A stretch of DNA of 64,000 bases from an uncultured Ruminococcus sp. (lineage in GTDB: Bacteria; Bacillota; Clostridia; Monoglobales; Monoglobaceae), in the NCBI GenBank assembly GCA_902766745.1, contig CACXES010000046.1, positions 41,986 through 105,985 on the forward strand, in the 5' to 3' direction. The position numbers were made by a program, and so were the translations under genes. Of this stretch, positions 16,981 through 24,816 are shown in pieces. Under the pieces are notes generated by a model. The model ran no database searches, was not told the origin of the DNA, and was given only the letters and a program-made list of their open reading frames with translations. Within the stretch, counting starts at the first letter, position 1. Each line of letters opens with the position of its first letter.

Positions 16981-17009
16981 ATTATAACACATTCGGTGAA
17001 ATTTTGCAA
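16981..17009 (-). promoter_or_regulatory. Promoter of the DUF4143 ATPase gene
   Basis: TTGCAA (17004-17009), 17-bp spacer, TATAAT (16981-16986) on the minus strand, 26 bp before the start codon. Confidence 0.75.
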
Positions 17010-17033
17010 TGCCATTCCGCGTGATTTCAAATT

Positions 17034-17590
17034 TTATTCCGTACGATTTTGAAATTTCATTCCGTATAATTCATAAAGTTGATTCCCCCTGATTTTATTG
17101 TATTCAAAATCAGGGTATTTATGCGGCACAAGCTTTAATAGTGTCATATTACCTCTGTGCGGAGGATATATCAAGATGTATAGTACACGATTATCAATTG
17201 AGATTGACAGGCCACACATATTTCCTTTATTGAATCCTTTACAGTGAAGTCATTGAATTGATACGTCTGGCTTGTTTTGTTCAAATACCAACGCTTTTGT
17301 GCTATCCAAGTATCAATCTTGTACACATATTCCCAGCCTTTCATAGAAGTATCACGAAGATAGGGATAATCACGTACCGGAAAAAACTCGAAATCGTGAT
17401 ACCTTTGAGCTTTGGCACACCTATAAGCTGAAGCTCGCCCTGTGATACTGTTTCAAACACCTCTGTATTCTGCGGTTTTGATATGGTGAACTCAGGAGGA
17501 ATGACAGGCAGACGCATAACCTCGGCACGGTTATTTACGCCTAAATATATATCCGCATCAATTCCCCCTTACATATTCTCAATACTCTTC
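17034..17590 (-). pseudogene. Prophage tail protein (XkdP/LysM-type) remnant
   Basis: The minus-strand translation begins YLGVNNRAEVMRLPVIPPEF, then ISKPQNTEVFETVSQGELQL, typical of PBSX XkdP-like tail proteins. It shifts frame at a T/C run near 17380 (SSFF then PVRDYPYLRD...GWEYVYKIDTW). After about 110 residues the frame runs into unrelated sequence ending at 17034. No start codon or LysM domain remains. It is the 3'-most piece of the decayed prophage. Confidence 0.75.
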
Positions 17591-17595
17591 ACAAT

Positions 17596-18138
17596 CTACT
17601 TTGCTACTGTTTCAGCAATCACATCTGCATCCGAATTATTTGCATTCACTGTTACAGACACATAGTTATTTACTATCTGCTTTGAGTTTGAGTTTTGGCT
17701 GCTCATAATCTGTGCAAGCTTGCTCCACAGCATATTAAGCGGAAGTATCGTCTCTGCACCTGCTTCACCGCCGTCCATTGCGTTTATGCCGTTCATACCT
17801 AACAGTGTCGGTCGTGTCATTTTATACCACTCAACACCGAACCTCGGCATAGACGGCGGATTAAGGCTGAACGAGCAGGTTATTTTGAAATGCGGCAGTT
17901 TTATCTTCGGCAATGACCAATTGAAATTGAAGTAACCCTTTAATGGCAAACTTGCAACCGTTTCTGCAATGATACGCACACAGGCATACACTGCAGTGGT
18001 CTGCATAGCCGATCGTTACGTTATAGATTTACCTGACCACGTTCTGCCGAACGGAAAATATCGTCCGCCGCCGACATTGTAACCCATATGGTTCTTCGGC
18101 TTATCCCTTGACTTAATTATTGATTTTATAGGTTTCAT
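17596..18138 (-). pseudogene. Prophage portal/tape-measure deletion chimera
   Basis: ATG 18138 behind GGAGA opens a portal N-terminus (KSIIKSRDKPKNHMG, FPFGRTWSGKSIT), a TAA stop follows, then RSAMQTTAVYACVRIIAETV continues in the same frame. At SLPL the portal ends abruptly and joins a tape-measure C-terminus (NFNWSLPKIKLPHFKI, SLNPPSMPRFGVEWY, then GGEAGAETILPL). All head genes and most tail genes between them are deleted. Clear phage-gene remnant. Confidence 0.85.
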
Positions 18139-18169
18139 ATGTTTTCTCCTTAAAAATGGGTACAAAAAA

Positions 18170-18190
18170 AGCACATCAAACTGAGATGCT
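18170..18190 (-). terminator. Terminator after the toxin gene
   Basis: AGCATCTCA pairs with TGATGTGCT (one bulge) and is followed by TTTTTTTG on the minus strand, 21 bp beyond the toxin stop. Confidence 0.65.
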
Positions 18191-18211
18191 TTCAAAAAAT
18201 TTATTACAGTT

Positions 18212-18529
18212 TTAATTATTAAGTTGTTTCTCTACATTTCGACCGCCGTACATTATACGAATAATCGTTACAGTTTTCTCATCCTCATATGGCAGATAAA
18301 ATATCATATAGTTGTTTACAGGAAAAAATCTCAATCCTCTGCTTTTCCACGGCTCTTTTTTATACACCGGAAATCTGAGCGGATTCTCGTCCAGTTTTGA
18401 TATTTCTTCCATTATTGCTGTCACTTGTTTCTTTGCAGTTAATGGCACAAATAAGCTATATGCGATATACTCATATATGCCTCGCAAATCATTTTCTGCT
18501 TTTTCTGTATAGTACACATTCCAACTCAT
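18212..18529 (-). CDS. RelE/ParE-superfamily toxin
   Basis: A 105-residue type II toxin. The start MSWNVYYTEKAENDLRGIYEYIA and the central helix-strand pattern (LRFPVYKKEPWKSRGLRFFPVNNY, then VTIIRIMYGGRNVEK) are of the RelE/ParE fold. Members cleave ribosome-bound mRNA or poison gyrase; which applies here is not decidable. Its ATG overlaps the antitoxin stop by 4 bp. The pair lies between prophage portal and terminase remnants, where it was either prophage cargo or inserted later. It appears intact. Confidence 0.88.
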   Translation of the reverse strand: MSWNVYYTEKAENDLRGIYEYIAYSLFVPLTAKKQVTAIMEEISKLDENPLRFPVYKKEPWKSRGLRFFPVNNYMIFYLPYEDEKTVTIIRIMYGGRNVEKQLNN

Positions 18530-18831
18530 ATGCCATACTCCTGATTCATTCTCTCTGCCACGCTTTGAGCGGATATGATTCTACCGGCATTTACGTCTTG
18601 CATACCCATTTCAATCTCTGCATTAAATTGTTCTTCTGTTAATGTGCTCATGTCTACCATTTGATATTTGGGAAGCTTCATTTCAAAAGGAATTCCTTTC
18701 TGCAAAACCACCTGTCTTAAAAACATATTTATTGCATTTGACATTGGTACACCTAATTGTTCTAAAATAACTTCTGCCTGTTCTTTTACTGTAGGTTCTA
18801 CTCTTGCAAAGATATTTGATGTTTTAGCCAT
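18526..18831 (-). CDS. RelB/DinJ-family antitoxin
   Basis: A 101-residue protein. The N-terminal ribbon-helix-helix (SNIFARVEPTVKEQAEVILEQLGVPMSNAINMFLRQVVLQ) is diagnostic for RelB/DinJ antitoxins, and the C-terminus (EEQFNAEIEMGMQDVNAGRI) should wrap the toxin. ATG 18831 follows GGAGGCGAT. It represses its own strong promoter in known homologues. Coupled to the downstream toxin. Confidence 0.9.
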   Translation of the reverse strand: MAKTSNIFARVEPTVKEQAEVILEQLGVPMSNAINMFLRQVVLQKGIPFEMKLPKYQMVDMSTLTEEQFNAEIEMGMQDVNAGRIISAQSVAERMNQEYGI

Positions 18832-18854
18832 CTCTATCGCCTCCTAACAATTAT

Positions 18855-18883
18855 ATTATACCACATTGTATTGCGTTATGCAA
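18855..18883 (-). promoter_or_regulatory. Promoter of the toxin-antitoxin operon
   Basis: TTGCAT (18878-18883), 17-bp spacer, TATAAT (18855-18860) on the minus strand, about 25 bp before the antitoxin start. Confidence 0.8.
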
Positions 18884-18904
18884 GCATTTTGCAAATATTT
18901 TTTA

Positions 18905-20042
18905 TCAAAACACAATTGTTACACGATTATCATAAACACTCCCTTGATTCTGACCAACATTTCTCACTGCACGGTCAAGTGCCATAACCGACGCAACTGA
19001 TCCGCCTATTCGTTCGGTGCTGTGTTTCTTCGACAGCATTATATTCTCCGCTGCGTCTGTTTCTACGCATACATTATCAAGGTTCCATCTTAATACCGGA
19101 TGGTTGTTATGTATAATCTTCTCTTTCAGAACAAGTGAATACAACTCTTTTGCCTGTGGACTCATATCCTTGAACCCTTATCCGAACGGCACCATAGTAA
19201 GACCTTCGTCCTGCAGATTCAAAATTATCTGTGTTGCATTGTATCGGTCATAAGCTATTTCCCGTACTACATGCTTGCTTGCAATCTCCTTTATATCCGC
19301 CTCAATTCTTCGATAGTAAACCACGTTACCCTCTGTTGTGCGTATAAAGCCGTTTGCCTTCCATATGACATACGGCACATGGTCACGGCGTACACGCTGA
19401 CGAAGGTTTTCTTCCGGTATCCAAAAATGTGGAATTATTATATATTTTTCTGCATCATTTCTCGGCGGGAACACAAGCACGAATACTGTAAGTTCAAGTG
19501 CCGTTGAAAGGTCAAGACCTGCGTAGCATTCTCTGCCACGCAATGTATTTATATCAATCACCTCATCGCATGCATCCCACTTCTCCATCTGCATCCAGCG
19601 TGTCGACTGTTTACTCATTGATTAAGTCTTAATTGACGGAATAGATTCTCCTCCGCAGGATTTTCCTTTGCCGATAAAAACGCAGCACGAACCTTTTCTA
19701 TATCAACAGTATGTCCAAGCGATGGGTTTGCCTTGTACCAGTTCCGTCCATCCGTCCATCCGTCCAATCATCGGTATATTCAATGCCATATATTACAGGA
19801 TAAAATGTCGGATCCGCTTTTCTGCCATTTAAAATATCAACTGCCTTTTGATGCTGTTCAAAACAGATACTGTTCTTGTCAGTTCCGGCGGTTGTTATGA
19901 GGAAAAACAACGGCTGTGTTCGTGCATCACCGGAGCCTTTTGTCATCACATCAAATAGCTCTCGGTTCGGCTGTGAGTGCAGTTCGTCAAATATAACGCC
20001 GTGAACATTCAGACCGTGATTTGTAAAAGCCTCACTTGACAA
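18905..20042 (-). pseudogene. Phage terminase large subunit pseudogene
   Basis: Recognisable pieces in order on the minus strand: NVHGVIFDELHSQPNRELFD (Walker B region) and FFLITTAGTDKNS from 20042; WMQMEKWDACDE, CYAGLDLSTALELTVFVLVF (nuclease Asp) and HFWIPEENLRQRVRRD from about 19618; and MSPQAKELYSLVLKEKI to the C-terminus at 18905. The parts are in different frames: an octamer repeat CGTCCATC near 19748 shifts the frame, a TGA replaces a Trp near 19620, and a third break is at 19170. The N-terminal ATPase half is deleted. Not functional. Confidence 0.88.
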
Positions 20043-20433
20043 TACCTGATAATATGAAACAGAACTTGCTCATCTGTTTCATATACTGCTGTGCAATAGA
20101 TACCTGTGGTACTTGCTGCCAATATCCGCTCGGCATTTTTACAATAGCACCGTGTTTTGAAATAAACTCCTCCGCCTCTTTCCAACGAGCATAGCTTTGG
20201 CGGTATCCTGCAAATGCCGCCACATCAACCTCGGTAAGGATACCGAGTTGTTCCATCTGCTTCGCAAGACGTTTCCATTCCTTTTTCGCCTCATCATCAA
20301 GCCATTTAGGACAGGTCGGAGCTTTTTTCGGCTTTGGTTCATTGGTATTTAACTGTCGTTTACTCGGATTGCCCTCAAGCTGTTTTATAGACGTAGGCTT
20401 GGGTGTCCGACATCTCTGCACCATTTGCATCAC
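20032..20433 (-). pseudogene. P27-family terminase small subunit, 3'-truncated
   Basis: 133 codons starting MMQMVQRCRTPKPTSIKQLEGNP with the P27-family body (CPKWLDDEAKKEWKRLAKQ, ILTEVDVAAFAGYRQSYARW, VSIAQQYMKQM). After KQM the frame runs into the internal part of the large subunit, so the C-terminus and the first third of the large terminase are lost in one deletion. GGAGGTGATGC precedes the start. Confidence 0.82.
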
Positions 20434-20512
20434 CTCCCGTAAATTGCTGTAATCAAAAACAGATCCTTTCGGCTCTGCTGGATTTCGTAAAATTTTTTAA
20501 TTATAAACAAAA

Positions 20513-20537
20513 GAGGTGCTACCGTAGTAACACCCCT
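20513..20537 (-). terminator. Terminator of the accessory operon
   Basis: GGGGTGTTAC/GTAGCACCTC stem with a short loop and TTTTG on the minus strand, just after the methyltransferase stop. It ends the operon that begins at leader 2 and separates it from the prophage scar. Confidence 0.75.
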
Positions 20538-20545
20538 TAATATGA

Positions 20546-21466
20546 CTATGCCGCACTCCTGTTAAGTTTCCACATACCGCGGCCGGTATGAAGGAAGTGC
20601 GCAGGATTGCATTGCAAGGTTTGGCGGATTTTTTCTTTCCACCATTTATTTGATTTTGTCTTTTCGTGATTTTCAATCTGCTCGTAAAGGTATGAAAGCG
20701 GAACGTCAGCGTTACATTCCTCAAGAACCGAGGCGATAACATCTTTCCATGACGCTTCTTTTATATCTCGCATATCGGTAACAGACTGCTTTACAGCAAT
20801 AACCGGAATAATAAGAGAATTGTCCTTGCGAACTATCATCACATATTCATGCAGAATCGGGATAAAGGATCCGCTGTAAGTTGTATTGTCAGAGAAACAA
20901 TTATGCTGGGTCTTGATAATGATATTCTCAAGAGAGCCCGGCTTAACTATCTCAGACAACATACTGTACAGTTTTCCTTTTTTCTTTATATCTCCTATAA
21001 GGACTGCCATACGACCGCCTTTTTCAAGGGATGCGAACTGCTTCATCATAGCGTAGTTCATAGCTTCAACGAAGCTTTCCCAGTTCTGTATCCTGGACAA
21101 ATCAAACTGCATCGGGTTATATCCATACCGACTTTCAACATCAGATGCCTTATACATAACATCCGAATATTTTATAATATCCCAGTATGGAGGATGCCAG
21201 AAAATGAACTCAGGACGCTCCTGAATTTCACAATTCACAATGTCAAACCCGCTGTGCAAATCATAGAGTCGGCTTTTTATACCGCATTTATCTGCTGCAG
21301 CTTTGGTAGTTCCGCTGCCACACATATAATCGCAGATTTCAAGGGGCTTAAAGAACCCTATCAGATCCTCAATAAGCTTCGGAGAACAATTACCGCGATA
21401 ACGATTATTGCCGCCTTCACCACGTTCCGGGTATGACACAATACTGGTTAATGTACGGCTATTCAT
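20546..21466 (-). CDS. DNA methyltransferase with C-terminal HARE-like winged helix
   Basis: Start ATG 21466 (MNSRTLTSIVSYPERG) behind GGAGG, 306 residues, overlapping the upstream stop. SAM motif DYMCGSGTTKAAA is near residue 45 and the catalytic motif FWHPPYWDIIKYS near 90, with His where Asp/Ser is usual before PPY. The C-terminal ~80 residues (SWKDVIASVLEECNADVPLS...FLHTGRGMWKL) resemble a HARE-type winged helix found with DNA-modifying enzymes. No restriction enzyme is adjacent, so it is an orphan or a protective methylase of the element. N4-C versus N6-A specificity is open. Confidence 0.72.
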   Translation of the reverse strand: MNSRTLTSIVSYPERGEGGNNRYRGNCSPKLIEDLIGFFKPLEICDYMCGSGTTKAAADKCGIKSRLYDLHSGFDIVNCEIQERPEFIFWHPPYWDIIKYSDVMYKASDVESRYGYNPMQFDLSRIQNWESFVEAMNYAMMKQFASLEKGGRMAVLIGDIKKKGKLYSMLSEIVKPGSLENIIIKTQHNCFSDNTTYSGSFIPILHEYVMIVRKDNSLIIPVIAVKQSVTDMRDIKEASWKDVIASVLEECNADVPLSYLYEQIENHEKTKSNKWWKEKIRQTLQCNPAHFLHTGRGMWKLNRSAA

Positions 21467-21707
21467 TTTTATTACCCTCCATGGGAGTGATAAGATGCCG
21501 TGTTTTTCTGTAAATCTTCTGCATATCAAAACCGCACCCACGTTCAAACGGAATAAAAGTCAAATCCCAAAGCGGTCTCCTGATTAAAAGACCGGGAATC
21601 AGAACTCCATCATCATTGTAATAAACATAGTAAACGATCATTTTGCAAAGATACCTGCAGCACAGAGTTATTCCTATAAAAAAGAGTAATATTATACTAT
21701 AATCCAT
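21459..21707 (-). CDS. Small membrane protein
   Basis: An 82-residue protein whose N-terminus (MDYSIILLFFIGITLCCRYLC) is one transmembrane helix, followed by a short hydrophilic domain with tyrosines and a basic tail. No family recognised. It overlaps the methyltransferase start by 8 bp, so the two are coupled. Confidence 0.6.
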   Translation of the reverse strand: MDYSIILLFFIGITLCCRYLCKMIVYYVYYNDDGVLIPGLLIRRPLWDLTFIPFERGCGFDMQKIYRKTRHLITPMEGNKNE

Positions 21708-21723
21708 TAATCACACCTCCGCA

Positions 21724-22236
21724 TCATTCGTACCAAAAGTTATCGTCAAACGGTTCTCTGTCTCCGGATTGTATGACCGGATATTCCTGATCGTTAATCA
21801 GAACAAATTCACCGCCCATTGTACTGTTACAATCGTAAAAGCAAGGAACAATGTCGATAACCTCTTTTGTACGCATATTGACATTACAAGGCGTGATAAT
21901 AACCGAACCATCAATGTACTTTGTTGCATATAATGCGTCCTTGATGATTTTGCGGTTACTTTCAGATTCTCTGCGAACGGATAAAACTAGCAAAATGATA
22001 TATACCACCATTGCAAGTGAAATTGTGTTTGTCGCAAAAAACATAGCAGCAGAATGTTTCACCCACAAATTGTATGCGTATATTTCCATCATACCAATTC
22101 CGGCAGCAAGAGATATGTAGGTATTGATATTCAGGTCTTTGCAAGACCTGGTCGTAAGTAATTGTCTTATCTGCGGCAAGTATCCTAATGCAAGGATAAC
22201 GCCGCCTGTAAGCTGAAACCAATCATATACTGTCAT
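21724..22236 (-). CDS. PQ-loop (SemiSWEET-like) membrane protein with soluble C-terminal domain
   Basis: A 170-residue protein. Residues 1-90 have three hydrophobic helices with the PQ-loop signature GYLPQIRQLLTTRSCKDLN, as in SemiSWEET sugar carriers and related PQ-loop proteins. About 75 hydrophilic residues follow (from RRESESNRKIIKDALY to an acidic end), not normally present in SemiSWEET proteins. Substrate is unknown. It sits in an element operon of DNA-related and unknown genes, an odd place for a metabolite transporter. ATG 22236 follows AAGGAGG. Confidence 0.7.
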   Translation of the reverse strand: MTVYDWFQLTGGVILALGYLPQIRQLLTTRSCKDLNINTYISLAAGIGMMEIYAYNLWVKHSAAMFFATNTISLAMVVYIILLVLSVRRESESNRKIIKDALYATKYIDGSVIITPCNVNMRTKEVIDIVPCFYDCNSTMGGEFVLINDQEYPVIQSGDREPFDDNFWYE

Positions 22237-22251
22237 TTCAGTGAGACCTCC

Positions 22252-22716
22252 TTATATAAATCTTATTTCAAGAGCGTTTATAACCCCGATTTCGTCTTTT
22301 GAGGCATAAACAGGGTAGCAACCGTCGTCATAGCCTGATGAGCTCCAGAATCCTTCCTCTGTAATCCATTCGTCACCATCACGAAGCTTGTCGCAAAAAT
22401 CAGACCATTGTGAGTCGTCATAGTCCGGCTTATTATGAAAGAACCCTGCAAGTTCGGCATCAACGCCGATTTGACCTATGATTTCCATATCCTTCTGATC
22501 GGGAATACATCCGTCAAGATAGATTCCTATGATAGCAATGCACCTGTCAGGATGCTTACCACGCTTACGATATATCCAAGTGATGCACATATATTCGCCA
22601 TCAGCAATGCTAACGTCATTCTTTCTGCACCAGATATCTCTATCGTAACAAGGATCTGTTATATCAACGCTGCCCTGAAAATCGTGCCATCCGATAATCT
22701 TTTTTGTCAGTTTCAT
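22252..22716 (-). CDS. Hypothetical element protein
   Basis: A 154-residue soluble, acidic protein rich in W, C, D and G (VDITDPCYDRDIWC, GVDAELAGFFHNKPDYDD). I recall similar proteins on Firmicutes conjugative and phage-like elements but know no function. Its ATG overlaps the stop of the preceding gene, within a tightly packed operon. Confidence 0.65.
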   Translation of the reverse strand: MKLTKKIIGWHDFQGSVDITDPCYDRDIWCRKNDVSIADGEYMCITWIYRKRGKHPDRCIAIIGIYLDGCIPDQKDMEIIGQIGVDAELAGFFHNKPDYDDSQWSDFCDKLRDGDEWITEEGFWSSSGYDDGCYPVYASKDEIGVINALEIRFI

Positions 22717-23582
22717 TCTGACACCTCCTTAGTATGCTCACGGACTATATCATGAGCTGCTTCGGAAATACTTTGCCAGTATGAATCCCAATAACAGTCA
22801 TTCATATCTACGGCTTTTCTGATGCGTTCCGGAAGTTCAGGATCAGTAATCATTTTGCCATACTGAGCTGAAGACATATTTGCAACCTCATCCCAAGGTT
22901 CAATTTGGGATATGAAATCAGCAAAATATGTAATATCCTGTGCAAATTTCCTCACTTGTTCAAGGGATGAAGGAGTAAGAAACAATTCCTTTTCTTCAAC
23001 AGCAATGCTATAGTGCGTTTGCTTGTAAAACCCCTCAATGTAACATTCATAGTCAACAGAACTGAACTCCTCAACATAGTTAAAAGTTCCTTTGATTTCT
23101 GCAATAAGACCATTTAATGCTTCGATTGCAAGAATTGCTTTGAACTCCTTCATGGCTGCTTCCTTTGTTGCGAACAGCGTAGTTGTTTGCCCGTACTCAT
23201 CATTGTCATTTGCCCAGTCTTCTGTTATGGCATACAACTTGATTTTCCGAATATTTTGAGTACGCTTGTCCGCCGAAACAATCATCTCAGGAGCCATAAT
23301 CACCATATCTAAGATAATGTCTTCCATTGTCTTTGGTTTTTCATAGAGGCGTGAAAAAGTTTCTTCAAGAGCCTTTACATCTTCAGGTAACAGCGGTGGC
23401 TCAAAAGAGCAGTAAATATCAGGTGTTTCATTTTCTGTTTCCTTGTCTTCGCCATCACGGATTTCAATTATAGTGCCTACCAATCCCTCATACTCACTTG
23501 CATCGGTAGCTATAATAACATCGCCGATACTGTAAGTAATGCCATCATATACAAAGGATTTGCCGTTTTCATTCAAAATCAT
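22713..23582 (-). CDS. Hypothetical element protein
   Basis: A 289-residue protein, no recognised domain. The first 40 residues (ITYSIGDVIIATDASEYEGLVGTI) look like a small beta-barrel (SH3/KOW-like) segment; the rest is acidic and probably helical. ATG 23582 follows AAGGATG and it overlaps the next gene by 4 bp. Cotranscribed with the MoxR/VWA genes. Confidence 0.6.
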   Translation of the reverse strand: MILNENGKSFVYDGITYSIGDVIIATDASEYEGLVGTIIEIRDGEDKETENETPDIYCSFEPPLLPEDVKALEETFSRLYEKPKTMEDIILDMVIMAPEMIVSADKRTQNIRKIKLYAITEDWANDNDEYGQTTTLFATKEAAMKEFKAILAIEALNGLIAEIKGTFNYVEEFSSVDYECYIEGFYKQTHYSIAVEEKELFLTPSSLEQVRKFAQDITYFADFISQIEPWDEVANMSSAQYGKMITDPELPERIRKAVDMNDCYWDSYWQSISEAAHDIVREHTKEVSE

Positions 23583-23595
23583 TTACGGCACATCC

Positions 23596-24714
23596 TTAAA
23601 TATGACAGTCAACGCCGACAAGAACTGTGTCATCACTGAGAGCATCAATAAAGCGGTTGACTTTCTTATGCCACATGCGCTTGGCTTTGTTGTAGTCCTT
23701 TGACGGCATTGAGTCTTCAGTATGATATTCACCTTGATCGTCAAGATAACCATAAGGAAACGCAGGATATTTGTATTTACGAATGATTCGGTGTCGGGCA
23801 AGGTACTGTTGTACGGTTTCCCCCTTTACATAGAGAGTTTCCATAAATCCAACAATTCCGTTTTCTGTGATGTTGCCATACCAGCCTTCAGGAATTTTAC
23901 CTTCAGCAAAACCTTTTTCAAGAGCGTAGAAATTTTCGACTGCACTTTCTTTACTGCGTTCAAACATAAATTTCCACTGTATGTCCTTCTTGCGTGCTGC
24001 ACACACCCATCTGTAACCAGCAGGTGCGGTTGGTTCTTCATGGATTCCCCAACTCCGTTCGCCAATAGAGAACTCCTGACAAGTGTCTTTTACAAGGAAC
24101 AGGAGTGGCCATCGACCGCCAATTTGATACCAGTCAAAAAAGGCGTTAGGGTTACAAAGATAACCATATCCTTTGAAATGTTCATTATATTCAAGGTAAT
24201 GTTCTTCTTGTACGAATGCATCCAATGTTTTGTACATCTTTTTATATGGAAAATCCTTGTAAGCGGTCATTTTCTTTGCACGCCTTGAGCGTTTCGGATG
24301 GTGCAACGGTCCAAAATCTTTCTGATAAACAAGACCATCTTCGCCAATGATAAATTTGTTATGAACCTTGTGATGATACAAACTATAGTATTTCCCGCCG
24401 GGAAATTTGATACAATCGGTTTTGCCTGTTTCGTATTCCTCACGGAGTTCATCAGTACGATCATCAAACTCAAGGTAATCAGGATTTTCTGTCTGCTCAT
24501 AGTACGGCTCAAGTTTTGTGTAGATTTCCGTATCCACTCTGCGACCGAACGCATTGGAACGGCTATTGAGCTTTTCTATGTAGTAGTCAGCCATAAAATC
24601 ATTTTCCGTTTTGATAGCCTTTAATCTTTTCAAGTCTTCTTGAATTTTTGCGTCAATTTCAGGCTGTTGTTCAATTGTCGGTATATCTACTGTTATTAAA
24701 TTTAAGAAATGCAT
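23596..24714 (-). CDS. Hypothetical element protein, 372 residues
   Basis: Start ATG 24714 (MHFLNLITVDIPT) behind AGAGGAG; the upstream extension crosses a hairpin region and is rejected. Rich in aromatic residues, with several W/Y-rich segments (FFDWYQIGGRWPLLFLVK, APAGYRWVCAARKKDIQW). No family recognised. It lies 102 bp after the VWA gene, behind alternative hairpins that may tune its expression. Confidence 0.62.
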   Translation of the reverse strand: MHFLNLITVDIPTIEQQPEIDAKIQEDLKRLKAIKTENDFMADYYIEKLNSRSNAFGRRVDTEIYTKLEPYYEQTENPDYLEFDDRTDELREEYETGKTDCIKFPGGKYYSLYHHKVHNKFIIGEDGLVYQKDFGPLHHPKRSRRAKKMTAYKDFPYKKMYKTLDAFVQEEHYLEYNEHFKGYGYLCNPNAFFDWYQIGGRWPLLFLVKDTCQEFSIGERSWGIHEEPTAPAGYRWVCAARKKDIQWKFMFERSKESAVENFYALEKGFAEGKIPEGWYGNITENGIVGFMETLYVKGETVQQYLARHRIIRKYKYPAFPYGYLDDQGEYHTEDSMPSKDYNKAKRMWHKKVNRFIDALSDDTVLVGVDCHI

Positions 24715-24744
24715 AATAAAATCTCCTCTCGTGATAGACACACC

Positions 24745-24807
24745 ACGGGCAACAGCAGATATGCAGTTGCCCGTAATGGTCAAATTTTACCCTTAATCGG
24801 GCAACTG
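24745..24807 (-). promoter_or_regulatory. Mutually exclusive hairpins between VWA gene and next gene
   Basis: On the minus-strand RNA three segments occur in order: A CAGTTGCCCG (24798-24807), B CGGGCAACTG (24764-24773), C GTTGCCCGT (24745-24753). B can pair with A (10 bp) or with C (9 bp) but not both. C lies shortly before the ribosome site of the 372-residue gene. There is no U-run, so a role in translation or stability is more likely than termination. Confidence 0.45.
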
Positions 24808-24816
24808 ATACTTATA

